DNA from: Lachnospiraceae bacterium
GTDB lineage: Bacteria; Bacillota; Clostridia; Lachnospirales; Lachnospiraceae
Direction: 5' to 3'
Length of the DNA: 64,000 bases
Assembly (NCBI GenBank): GCA_017557525.1
Contig: JAFYYN010000077.1
Span: 16,890-80,889 of the forward strand
In this document: in pieces, positions 26,144-34,613 of the stretch
Numbering within the stretch: the stretch's first letter is position 1
How the letters are laid out: each line of letters opens with the position of its first letter
Notes under the pieces: generated by a model
Seen by the model: the letters and a program-made list of their open reading frames with translations, nothing else
Databases searched by the model: none
Told to the model about the DNA's origin: nothing
Translations under genes and position numbers: made by a program

Positions 26144-26393
26144 AGGTCAGGTGGGACGAGGTATTTGCCCTGCAACTCGTTTTCGCTACCTGCAGGGATA
26201 TGCAAAAAATCACAGCTACATCTTCATTTCGGACGCTTGCAACCGGTCGTCCGCCCGATGTCGGACGACCTTAGGCTGCGCTCAAAAATCGATCCGGATG
26301 ATCGATTTTTGCCTCATTGCGATGTCTCTGTGATTTTGCATATCCTCTGCACGCTTTATAGTTGCAGGCCGAACACCTCGCCCCACCTGACCT
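26144..26393. repeat. Large multi-branched palindromic element between leuS and mbl
   Basis: The outer stem aggtcaggtggg (26144-26155) pairs with cccacctgacct (26382-26393), continued by cgaggt / acctcg (26157-26162, 26375-26380). Side hairpins are ccctgca / tgcaggg (26168-26197) and ctgca / tgcag (26347-26367). A middle stem joins gatatgcaaaaaatcacag (26197-26215) with ctgtgattttgcatatc (26328-26344). Two apical hairpins are ggtcgtccg / cggacgacc (26245-26270) and aaaaatcgat / atcgattttt (26284-26310). The element is nearly symmetric, 250 nt long, and has no credible ORF. Confidence 0.85.
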
Positions 26394-26407
26394 AGCCTAC
26401 TGAGAAA

Positions 26408-28849
26408 TTATTTTACAACAATATTTACAATTCTACCCTTTACGTAGATTTCCTTAACGACAGTCTTGCCTTCAATTGCTGCCTGCACATACTTGTTAGC
26501 ATTGGCCTTAGCAATTGCTGACTCACTCTCCTCGTTTACTCCTACTTCGATGGTAGCCTTTACCTTACCGTTGATCTGTACTGCGATCTCAACAGTATCT
26601 TCCTTGATGGCTTCCTCATCATATGTAGGCCAGGTCTCGTATGCGATAGTCTTATCATGTCCTAAGATGCTCCACATTTCCTCACCGATATGAGGGCAGA
26701 TACATGAAAGCATCTTTACAAGTCCTTCTGCGTACTGCTTAGGGCACTTGCCAACCTTGTATACAGCGTTTACAAATATCATCATCTGGCTGATTGCGGT
26801 ATTAAAGCCAAGTGACTCAAAGTCAGATGTAACCTTCTTTACTGTCTGGTGATATACCTTCTTTAATGCCTCATCCTCGCCGTCTGTCAAGTTATCATCA
26901 TTTGTGAAGAATGCCCATACACGGTTAAGAAATCTACGGGCACCCTCAACTCCCTGAGGGCTCCATGGCTTTGATACTTCAAGAGGTCCCATGAACATCT
27001 CATAAAGTCTTAAGGTATCAGCACCGTACTGGTTTACTATATCTGAAGGGTTAACTACAAACTCAGGGAAACGCTTACCCATCTTGATACCGTTTTCACC
27101 TAAGATCATGCCCTGATGTACCAGCTTCTTGAACGGCTCTTTAACAGGTGAAAGACCCTTATCATAGAGATATCTGTTCCAGATCCTTGAATACATAAGG
27201 TGTCCGACTGCATGTTCGGGTCCGCCGATATAAAGATCTACAGGCAGCCAGTGCTTTAATAACTCGTAATTAGCAAATTCCTTCTCATTATCGGGATCGA
27301 TATATCTGAAGTAATACCATGATGATCCTGCAGAACCGGGCATGGTTGATGTCTCACGCTTACCCTTAATGCCGTTATGGTCATACTGCTTCCACTCGGT
27401 TGCATTCTCTAAAGGCGCCTGACCATTCTTTGACTTGTAATCCTCAAGCTCAGGAAGTACCAAAGGAAGCTCATCGTCATCAAGTACGTGGATCTGACCG
27501 TCCTCTGTATGTACTACAGGTACGGGCTCGCCCCAGTAACGCTGACGTGCGAATATCCACTCACGGAAGTGATAGTTCACTGTACGCTTTGCTACACCTA
27601 ATTTCTCAAGCTTCTGGGTAATTGCTTCCTTAGCCTCTTCTACGGTAAGTCCGGTAAACTCTTCGGAATTGATAAGCTTGTAGCCTTTTCCTAAGTAGTC
27701 ATACTTTTCAAGCGCATGTCCGGATACATCAATATGTCCGTCCTTTTCATTTCCGTCAATTACCTGGATCATTTCGATATTGTGTGCAACAGCATACTCA
27801 AAGTCACGCTGATCATGGCTGGGAACTGCCATAACTGCACCTGTTCCATAATTAGCCAGTACGAAATCGCCGATGAAAAGCTCTGCTTCTTTGCCATTTA
27901 CAGGGTTGATACACTTAACACCCTCTAAGCGGCATCCGGTCTTACCCTTGTTGAGCTCGGTACGGTCCATATCGTTCTTTTTCTTGGTCTCTTCGATATA
28001 AGCCTTAACCTCATCCTGGTTCTTGATCCTGGGCATTAAGTCCTGTACAAGCTGTCCGTCGGGTGCAAGTACCATGAAGGTGATACCGTATATAGTCTCG
28101 ATACATGTGGTAAAAATTGAGAACTCTCCGCCGCCAACTATCTGGAATTTAACCTCGACGCCCTCGGACTTTCCAATCCAGTGTCTCTGCATATCCTTTG
28201 TGGACTCGGGCCAGTCTATTTCATTCAAGCCTTCAAGAAGCTTTTCTGCAAATGCAGGTTGGTCGATAACCCACTGCTTCATATTCTTACGAACTACCGG
28301 GAAACCGCCACGCTCTGACTTTCCGTCTATAACCTCATCGTTGGAAAGTACTGTGCCCAGTTCCTCGCACCAGTTTACGGGCATATCGATATATTTTGCA
28401 TAGCCGTCAAGATAAAGCTGTTTAAAGATCCACTGTGTCCAGTGATAAAACTTGGGGTCTGAAGTAGCTACAAGTTTGCTCCAGTCGTAGTCAAAACCAA
28501 GCTCCTTAAGCTGCTTTGAAAATGTCTTTATATTCTCTGATGTAAAGCCCTCGGGATGATGTCCGGTGTTTATCGCATACTGCTCTGCAGGAAGGCCGAA
28601 TGAATCGTAACCCATGGGATGAAGCACGTTATATCCCTGCATTCTCTTCATTCTCGAAACAATATCCGTAGCAGTATAGCCCTCAGGATGACCTGCATGA
28701 AGACCTACACCTGAAGGATACGGGAACATATCCAACGCATAAAACTTAGGCTTTGAAAAGTCCCACACATCAGTCTTAAATGTCTCATGCTCACTCCAAT
28801 AGGTTTGCCACTTAGGCTCAATCTGTTTAGGATCATATACTCTTTCCAT
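26408..28849 (-). CDS. leuS: Leucyl-tRNA synthetase
   Basis: Class I synthetase charging tRNA-Leu, 813 residues. The HIGH motif reads HAGH in PYPSGVGLHAGHPEG, the CP1 editing domain occupies about 220-410 (includes GTGAVMAVPSHDQRDFEYA), and the catalytic core continues with SGSSWYYFRYIDP and GGPEHAVGHLMYSRIW. The KMSKS loop reads KMGKR, a variant. The C-terminal part includes anticodon-binding helices and the small tail ending IVNIVVK. The ATG at 28849 has AAGGA 10 nt upstream. No T-box leader is seen in the 200 nt upstream; a plain promoter lies at 28907-28936. Confidence 0.95.
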   Translation of the reverse strand: MERVYDPKQIEPKWQTYWSEHETFKTDVWDFSKPKFYALDMFPYPSGVGLHAGHPEGYTATDIVSRMKRMQGYNVLHPMGYDSFGLPAEQYAINTGHHPEGFTSENIKTFSKQLKELGFDYDWSKLVATSDPKFYHWTQWIFKQLYLDGYAKYIDMPVNWCEELGTVLSNDEVIDGKSERGGFPVVRKNMKQWVIDQPAFAEKLLEGLNEIDWPESTKDMQRHWIGKSEGVEVKFQIVGGGEFSIFTTCIETIYGITFMVLAPDGQLVQDLMPRIKNQDEVKAYIEETKKKNDMDRTELNKGKTGCRLEGVKCINPVNGKEAELFIGDFVLANYGTGAVMAVPSHDQRDFEYAVAHNIEMIQVIDGNEKDGHIDVSGHALEKYDYLGKGYKLINSEEFTGLTVEEAKEAITQKLEKLGVAKRTVNYHFREWIFARQRYWGEPVPVVHTEDGQIHVLDDDELPLVLPELEDYKSKNGQAPLENATEWKQYDHNGIKGKRETSTMPGSAGSSWYYFRYIDPDNEKEFANYELLKHWLPVDLYIGGPEHAVGHLMYSRIWNRYLYDKGLSPVKEPFKKLVHQGMILGENGIKMGKRFPEFVVNPSDIVNQYGADTLRLYEMFMGPLEVSKPWSPQGVEGARRFLNRVWAFFTNDDNLTDGEDEALKKVYHQTVKKVTSDFESLGFNTAISQMMIFVNAVYKVGKCPKQYAEGLVKMLSCICPHIGEEMWSILGHDKTIAYETWPTYDEEAIKEDTVEIAVQINGKVKATIEVGVNEESESAIAKANANKYVQAAIEGKTVVKEIYVKGRIVNIVVK

Positions 28850-28906
28850 AATGACCAATCCTTCTTTCCTATTTAGTATCTGTTCTTACATACAACTTTA
28901 GTGCAT

Positions 28907-28936
28907 AGCATACCATAAAACATATGCTTTTTGCAA
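28907..28936 (-). promoter_or_regulatory. Promoter of leuS
   Basis: Minus strand: TTGCAA (28931-28936), 18-nt spacer, TATGCT (28907-28912). Confidence 0.5.
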
Positions 28937-28978
28937 GTTTTTTATCAAAGATTTTTTACATGATTTTTGCTTGATTGC

Positions 28979-29007
28979 TTGACAAAAGTTATAGAAAGTT
29001 ATAGAAT
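28979..29007 (+). promoter_or_regulatory. Promoter of the AAA ATPase gene, overlapped by direct repeats
   Basis: TTGACA (28979-28984), 17-nt spacer, TAGAAT (29002-29007). The spacer and -10 are built from the first copy of the AAGTTATAGA repeats, so a protein bound there would block RNA polymerase. Confidence 0.6.
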
Positions 29008-29075
29008 AAATTAAAAGTTATAGAGAGTTATAGAAGCTTACAGAAGATTTTTAAAGTTATAGAAAGTTATAGAAG
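28986..29075 (+). repeat. Three copies of a tandem AAGTTATAGA-AGTTATAGA direct repeat
   Basis: Copies at 28986-29006, 29015-29036 and 29054-29075. Each is a doubled unit (aagttataga then ragttatagaa), making six gttataga units. Copies 2 and 3 share an added gctta. They fill the space between the promoter and the ribosome binding site of the ATPase gene, like an operator array. Confidence 0.85.
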
Positions 29076-29109
29076 CTTATTGAAAATAAGTTTCATTTGG
29101 AGGATTTAT

Positions 29110-30174
29110 ATGAATAACCCATTTAATATATCATTTGGCAAAAAACCACATCAGTATATATCCCGTTTCATGACTGTACATAAAGTTGTTGATACATTTT
29201 CTTCGGAGTATCCTTCTACCCAGGTCTATTTGATCACCGGGCTGCGAGGATCCGGCAAGACTGTGCTTATGACAGATGTACTGCAGGAGTTCAAAGACGA
29301 AAATGAATGGATAACCGTAGAGCTGAATCCCGAACAGGATCTTTTAAACGATCTGGTTTCTAAGCTATACAATATGCCCAAATTAAAAAGTCATTTTATC
29401 AAAGCAAAGCTCGATCTTTCCCTGTTTGGGATAGGATTAAGTTTAGAAAGAAATACAACAATATCTACTGCAGAGTCCCTTTTAAATCAAATGTTTGAGA
29501 TATTGAAAAAGCACAAAAAGAAACTTATCATCGCTATAGACGAGGTAACAAATTCTCAGAATGTAAAAACTTTTGCCAGTGCATTTCAGATTTTTATCAG
29601 GCAGGATTATGAATTGTTCCTATTGATGACAGGTTTATATGAGAATATTTATAATCTTCAAAACGAGAAAACCCTGACCTTTCTGTATAGGGCTCCCAAG
29701 ATTTTTACAGAGCCTCTGAACGCAGGCGCAATCAGGAACAGTTACTTAGAGATATTTGATATACCTGATAACGAAGCTGCAAAAATGGCTTCTTTAACAA
29801 AAGGCTATGCTTTCGCATACCAGCTTTTAGGATATATCAAATGGGAACATAAAAATGCCCGCCTGGAACTTCTTTTGCGGGAATATGATCAGTACCTTCA
29901 GGAATTTGTATATGATAAAATATGGTCGGAACTGTCTGATAAAGACAGAAAAGTAATAAAAGTTATTGCTGAAATCACCTGTGAATCCGGTGACGTTAGG
30001 GTTGGAAATGTATTGGAGAAAGCCAATATGTCTTCATCGTTGTTTTCCAGTTATCGAGAAAGACTCGCAATAAAAGGAATAATTGACACTTCTAAATATG
30101 GATATGTCTCCTTTACTCTTCCCAGATTCGCAGAATATGTAAAAAATAAAGTTATGATGGATGAAAACATTTGA
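29110..30174 (+). CDS. AAA-family ATPase with C-terminal winged-helix-like region
   Basis: P-loop ATPase of 354 residues in the archaeal-ATPase/STAND-like group common in clostridia; exact function unknown. Walker A GLRGSGKT (44-51), Walker B LIIAIDE (139-145), then LLMTGLYENIYNL as sensor-1-like region and the segment EPLNAGAIRNSYLEIFDI. The last 100 residues resemble a winged helix (VIKVIAEI, SSSLFSSYRERLAIKGII, YGYVSFTLPRFAEYVK), suggesting DNA binding. GGAGG precedes the ATG at 29110. It stands alone between divergent leuS and pth with its own promoter, repeat array and terminator. It may be autoregulated through the repeats. No partner nuclease or toxin gene is adjacent. Confidence 0.8.
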   Translation: MNNPFNISFGKKPHQYISRFMTVHKVVDTFSSEYPSTQVYLITGLRGSGKTVLMTDVLQEFKDENEWITVELNPEQDLLNDLVSKLYNMPKLKSHFIKAKLDLSLFGIGLSLERNTTISTAESLLNQMFEILKKHKKKLIIAIDEVTNSQNVKTFASAFQIFIRQDYELFLLMTGLYENIYNLQNEKTLTFLYRAPKIFTEPLNAGAIRNSYLEIFDIPDNEAAKMASLTKGYAFAYQLLGYIKWEHKNARLELLLREYDQYLQEFVYDKIWSELSDKDRKVIKVIAEITCESGDVRVGNVLEKANMSSSLFSSYRERLAIKGIIDTSKYGYVSFTLPRFAEYVKNKVMMDENI

Positions 30175-30200
30175 TTTATCTGTAGAAATATGATATAAAT

Positions 30201-30249
30201 ATACCGATTGCACGGAAGTAAGAAACCTGGCAGTCGGTATATTTTTTTA
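30201..30249 (+). terminator. Terminator of the AAA ATPase gene
   Basis: Arms ataccgattgc (30201-30211) and gcagtcggtat (30230-30240) followed by ATTTTTTT. Confidence 0.8.
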
Positions 30250-30324
30250 CCGGTTGTTCACTCTCATGATCTGTGATGCAGGTAACACAGATCGTTGTAA
30301 GCACCCCTGCGATATTAACGAAAT

Positions 30325-31017
30325 ATGAAAGCAATAATAGGACTTGGTAACCCGGGAATTAAGTATGCCGGGACCCGTCACAACATTGGGTTTGATGCTG
30401 TGACGGCAATTGCCGATAAGTATAATTTAAAGATAAACAATAAGAAATTTAAAGGCTTGTATGCCGACTGTTATATAGGCGGTGAAAAGGTTATCCTTAT
30501 CCAGCCCCAGACCTTTATGAACCTGAGCGGTGAATGCGTAAGGGAAGTAGCTGATTTCTATAAGCTAAATCCCGATGAGATCATAATTATCTGTGATGAC
30601 ATTAACCTCGATACCGGCAGGATCAGGATCAGAAAAAAAGGCAGCGCCGGAGGCCATAACGGGCTGAAAAATATAATACTTCACCTGGGAACCGAGGAGT
30701 TTCCAAGGATAAGGGTTGGTGCCGGAGAAAAGCCCTCTGATTGGGATCAGGTTGATTTTGTACTTGGACGTTTTCCCAAGGATGAAGAACCGATTATACG
30801 TGAGGCTCTTTCAAATGTTGTAAGTGCTGTAGAGGCCTGGGTAACTGATGGTATAGATACGGCAATGAATAAATACAATACTCCTTCACCTAAGAAGAGT
30901 AAAATTCCCGCAAATAGTAAAACAAGCGACAAAATATCACAAGACATCGAGATCTCTCAAACATTAGCAATTAATAATCCAAAAGACACAGTAGTTATGC
31001 ACGAAATTTCTATATGA
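30325..31017 (+). CDS. pth: Peptidyl-tRNA hydrolase
   Basis: Recycles peptidyl-tRNA released by stalled ribosomes. Active-site residues are in place: N9 and H19 (GLGNPG...TRHNIGFD), N66 in TFMNLSG, D92 in CDDINL and N112 in GGHNGLKN. The enzyme core ends near residue 186; a further 44 residues (SPKKSKIPANSK... to MHEISI) form a Lys/Ser-rich tail not seen in standard Pth. No Shine-Dalgarno sequence precedes the ATG. The stop overlaps the mfd start by 4 nt (ATGA), so pth and mfd are coupled, as in other Firmicutes. Confidence 0.94.
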   Translation: MKAIIGLGNPGIKYAGTRHNIGFDAVTAIADKYNLKINNKKFKGLYADCYIGGEKVILIQPQTFMNLSGECVREVADFYKLNPDEIIIICDDINLDTGRIRIRKKGSAGGHNGLKNIILHLGTEEFPRIRVGAGEKPSDWDQVDFVLGRFPKDEEPIIREALSNVVSAVEAWVTDGIDTAMNKYNTPSPKKSKIPANSKTSDKISQDIEISQTLAINNPKDTVVMHEISI

Positions 31018-34000
31018 ATGCACTTACAGAACCGTTAAAGGAATATACGGTCATTGAAGACCTGAAAACAGCAATAGAAAAAGGAAAGACACCTCTCAGG
31101 GTTACCGGATGTGCTGGGGCACAGAAAAGTAACCTTATTTTTGCTGTTTCAGAAAGTTTTCCTGTAAGGCTTGTAATAACCGAAAATGACATAAAGGCAA
31201 AAGAACTGGCGGATGATCTTGGACTTTATGATAAGAGCGTATTGTATTATCCCGCAAAGGATATCCTGTTTTACAGCGCTGACGTAAAAAGCAATACCAT
31301 ACAGAGGGAACGTCTGAGTATTATCAAGAAAATCCTTGATTTTACTGCTGTCAAAAATGTAGGGAATGATCTGGAAGCCATAACGATAGTTACCTCAATC
31401 GCTGCCGGACTTGACCGTTTGCCGGCTCCTGAAAGATTAAAAAGTCAGATACTTCATATAGATTTCAATACCGTAACGGAGCCTGAGGAGCTTGCGGCTA
31501 GGCTGATAGCCATAGGTTACTCCAGAGAGGGTATCACTGAGCTTCCGGGGCAGTTTTCTGTACGTGGCGGTCTGGTTGATATTTTCCCAGTGCAGGAAGA
31601 TGTGCCTGTTCGTATCGAGTTTTTCGGAGATGAAATAGATTCTTTAAGGAACTATGATGCCTCCAGCCAACGTTCAATCGAGAACATACAGGAAATAGAT
31701 GTCTTTCCTGCTCAGGAAATAATTGTATCTGCAGATGAAATACAGGCCGGCTTAAAAGAGATAGAAAAGGCTGCAAAAAAACAGATAACAAAGTTTGAAA
31801 AGTCCGGTGACGGAGCATCAGCATCAAATGTAAGAAGAACGGTAAACGAATTAAAGGATGATATAGAGTACTTTAAAGGAAATGTCGGCCTGGACAGTTT
31901 TGTTAATTATTTCCTGCAGGATACCGTATCCTTCTTTGAATACTTTGATGCATCAAAGACCGCCATCTTTTTAGATGAGCCTCAAAGGGTGAAAGAAACC
32001 CTCTCCGCCCTTGAACTTGAGTTCGCTGAGAGTATGAAGGGCAGGCTCACAAGAGGACTTATACTCCCGAGACAATCCGATGCAATTTACGATGCGGGCT
32101 ATGTTTTTTCTGTACTAAACAACATCAGGCCTGTGATCCTTTCCACAATGGATTACAGATTTAGTGAAATACCTGTAACCCGCTCATTTGAGCTGTCGGT
32201 TTCGGCTACGCCGTCATATAATGGGAACTTCGAGATGCTTATCTCGGATCTTACTAAATTGAAAAAGCGCAAGTACAAGGTAGTGCTCATTGCCGCTTCA
32301 AAATCAAGAGGGGTAAGGCTTGCCGAGGAGCTAAGGGATAACGGTCTTTCCGCATTCTTTAGCGAGGATGAAGAAAGAGCGCCCAAAGAGGGCGAAGTAG
32401 TTGTAATGTCAGGCAATATAAGCCGCGGCTTTGAATATTCCCTTATAAGATTTGCAATCATATGTGAGACAGATATCTTTGGTGTAAGAAAGGTAAAGAA
32501 AAAGCAGAAGCCTTATGCGGGTACCGGTACGAGGATAGAAAGCTTTGCTGAGCTCAATGAGGGTGACTATGTAGTCCATGAAAGCTATGGTATCGGCGTA
32601 TACCGTGGTATAGAGCAGGTTACCTTAAACAATATTGCAAAGGATTATATTAAGGTAGAGTACAGTGCCGGAGGTACACTTTATGTGCTTGCCTCTGCAA
32701 TGGGGCAGCTGCAGAAATATTCCGGTGCAGATACCGGAAAACCTCCTAAATTAAACCGTCTTGATTCCGGTGAATGGAAAAAGACAAAGGCAAAGGTTCA
32801 GGGTGCAGTTAAGGAAATCGCTGAGGAACTGATAAAGCTTTATGCCATCCGTCAGGCCGGTACAGGTCACAGATTTGGCCGGGACACCGTCTGGCAAAAG
32901 GAATTTGAGGAGCTATTCCCTTACGATGAAACAGAGGACCAGTTAAAGGCCATAGAGGAAACCAAGAAAGACATGGAATCCTCCGGTATCATGGACCGTC
33001 TTATCTGCGGTGATGTTGGCTTTGGCAAGACCGAAATAGCCATAAGAGCCGCCTTTAAGGCAGTACAGGATGGAAAACAGGTTGCAATACTTGTGCCTAC
33101 AACAATACTTGCCCAACAGCACTACAATACCTTTGTGCAACGCATGGGCGGTTTTCCTGTAAATATCGGTATGCTTTCCCGTTTCAAAACGCCCACCGAG
33201 CAAAAGAAGATAATTGAAAAGGTAAGGACAGGGCTTATTGATATAGTTATCGGTACACACAGGCTTCTCTCTAAAGACATCTCCTTTAAGAACCTTGGAC
33301 TTCTGGTAGTAGATGAGGAGCAGCGCTTTGGTGTTACCCACAAGGAAAAGATAAAACAGATGAAGGGTAACGTGGATGTCCTGACACTTACTGCAACTCC
33401 TATACCCAGGACACTTCATATGAGCCTTGCAGGTATCCGTGATATGAGCGTGCTGGATGAAGCCCCGGTGGACAGACTTCCGATACAGACCTTTGTACTG
33501 GAATACAATGAGGAAGTTGTCCGTGAGGCCATAAACAGAGAACTTGCACGTGGGGGACAGGTTTACTATGTCCATAACAGGATAGCCGGGATTGATGAAG
33601 TAGCCGGGACTCTGCAAAGACTTTTACCGGACGCAAATATTGTCTATGCACATGGCAGGATGAACGAGAGGGAGCTTGAGGATATAATGTACTCTTTCGT
33701 TAACGGTGAGATAGATGTGCTTGTTTCAACCACGATCATTGAGACAGGGCTTGACATATCAAATGTAAATACTATTATTATAGATGATGCAGACAGGTTC
33801 GGACTGGCTCAGTTATACCAGCTGAGAGGCCGTGTAGGCCGTTCGAACAGAACTGCGTATGCCTTTATGATGTACAGGCGTGACAAACAGCTACAGGAAA
33901 ATGCAGAAAAACGTCTTGAGGCTATTAAAGAATTTACCGAGCTTGGCAGCGGCATAAAGATCGCGATGCGTGACCTTGAGATAAGGGGAGCAGGTAATCT

Positions 34001-34598
34001 TCTGGGTGCCGAGCAGAGCGGACATATGGCAGCAGTGGGCTATGAGCTGTATTGCAAGCTGCTAAATCAGGCGATAAAGAACCTTAAACCCGGAGAGCTA
34101 GAGGTGGAGTATTATCAGACCTCTATAGATCTGGAGATGGATGCATTCATACCTTCTTCCTACATAAAGAATGAGCTGCAGAAGCTTGACATGTACAAGC
34201 GCATAGCTTCCATAGAAAATGAAAATATGCGTATGGACTTAGAGGAGGAAATGACTGATAGATTCGGTGACCCACCCGCGCCTGTTGTCAATCTGTTAAA
34301 TATCGCTCTTGTAAAAGCCGAGGGGCATGATGCTTTTGTTACCGCTATTACTCAGAAAGGAAATGTAATAGAGCTTAAAATGTATGAAAAGGCAGGGCTC
34401 GATGTATCAAGGATTCCCGAACTGCTGAAAAAATATGAGGGCGCTTTCAAAATGTACCCGGGCAAGGTACCGAGATTTGATTATATCCTAAAAGGAGAAC
34501 GCGGCAAGAAAGTGACCGGCTTTAAACCTGCCGAGGTAATCGATCAGCTGCGTGGGCTTTTTGCGGACATGAAGGCAATCAGGCTGGATGTGAAATGA
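31014..34598 (+). CDS. mfd: Transcription-repair coupling factor
   Basis: Removes RNA polymerase stalled at DNA damage and recruits UvrA. The 1194 residues show the UvrB-like N-terminal part (PGQFSVRGGLVDIFPV, RIEFFGDEIDSLR), the RNA polymerase-binding domain (GDYVVHESYGIGVYRGI), then the translocase with Walker A GDVGFGKTE, the DEEQRFG box, TATPIPRTLHMSL, and helicase motifs VSTTIIETGLDI and QLRGRVGRS. The TRG region follows (EQSGHMAAVGYELY). Length is typical. It is translationally coupled to pth and followed after 15 nt by a foldase-like lipoprotein. uvrC is also in this window. Confidence 0.95.
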   Translation: MNALTEPLKEYTVIEDLKTAIEKGKTPLRVTGCAGAQKSNLIFAVSESFPVRLVITENDIKAKELADDLGLYDKSVLYYPAKDILFYSADVKSNTIQRERLSIIKKILDFTAVKNVGNDLEAITIVTSIAAGLDRLPAPERLKSQILHIDFNTVTEPEELAARLIAIGYSREGITELPGQFSVRGGLVDIFPVQEDVPVRIEFFGDEIDSLRNYDASSQRSIENIQEIDVFPAQEIIVSADEIQAGLKEIEKAAKKQITKFEKSGDGASASNVRRTVNELKDDIEYFKGNVGLDSFVNYFLQDTVSFFEYFDASKTAIFLDEPQRVKETLSALELEFAESMKGRLTRGLILPRQSDAIYDAGYVFSVLNNIRPVILSTMDYRFSEIPVTRSFELSVSATPSYNGNFEMLISDLTKLKKRKYKVVLIAASKSRGVRLAEELRDNGLSAFFSEDEERAPKEGEVVVMSGNISRGFEYSLIRFAIICETDIFGVRKVKKKQKPYAGTGTRIESFAELNEGDYVVHESYGIGVYRGIEQVTLNNIAKDYIKVEYSAGGTLYVLASAMGQLQKYSGADTGKPPKLNRLDSGEWKKTKAKVQGAVKEIAEELIKLYAIRQAGTGHRFGRDTVWQKEFEELFPYDETEDQLKAIEETKKDMESSGIMDRLICGDVGFGKTEIAIRAAFKAVQDGKQVAILVPTTILAQQHYNTFVQRMGGFPVNIGMLSRFKTPTEQKKIIEKVRTGLIDIVIGTHRLLSKDISFKNLGLLVVDEEQRFGVTHKEKIKQMKGNVDVLTLTATPIPRTLHMSLAGIRDMSVLDEAPVDRLPIQTFVLEYNEEVVREAINRELARGGQVYYVHNRIAGIDEVAGTLQRLLPDANIVYAHGRMNERELEDIMYSFVNGEIDVLVSTTIIETGLDISNVNTIIIDDADRFGLAQLYQLRGRVGRSNRTAYAFMMYRRDKQLQENAEKRLEAIKEFTELGSGIKIAMRDLEIRGAGNLLGAEQSGHMAAVGYELYCKLLNQAIKNLKPGELEVEYYQTSIDLEMDAFIPSSYIKNELQKLDMYKRIASIENENMRMDLEEEMTDRFGDPPAPVVNLLNIALVKAEGHDAFVTAITQKGNVIELKMYEKAGLDVSRIPELLKKYEGAFKMYPGKVPRFDYILKGERGKKVTGFKPAEVIDQLRGLFADMKAIRLDVK

Positions 34599-34613
34599 TG
34601 AGGATTATAAAAA

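Noticed and set aside
26151-26395. Short plus-strand open frames in the leuS-mbl gap
   Set aside because: They lie entirely within the palindromic element and simply reflect its stems.
28850-28980. T-box leader for leuS
   Set aside because: No specifier loop, T-box sequence or antiterminator was visible; a plain promoter explains the region.
28986-29075. CRISPR-like array
   Set aside because: The repeats are too short and are tandem or closely spaced, with no unique spacers of constant length and no cas gene in the window.
32943-33617. 224-codon open frame antisense within mfd
   Set aside because: It overlaps the conserved helicase motifs of mfd and has no start signals or family features.
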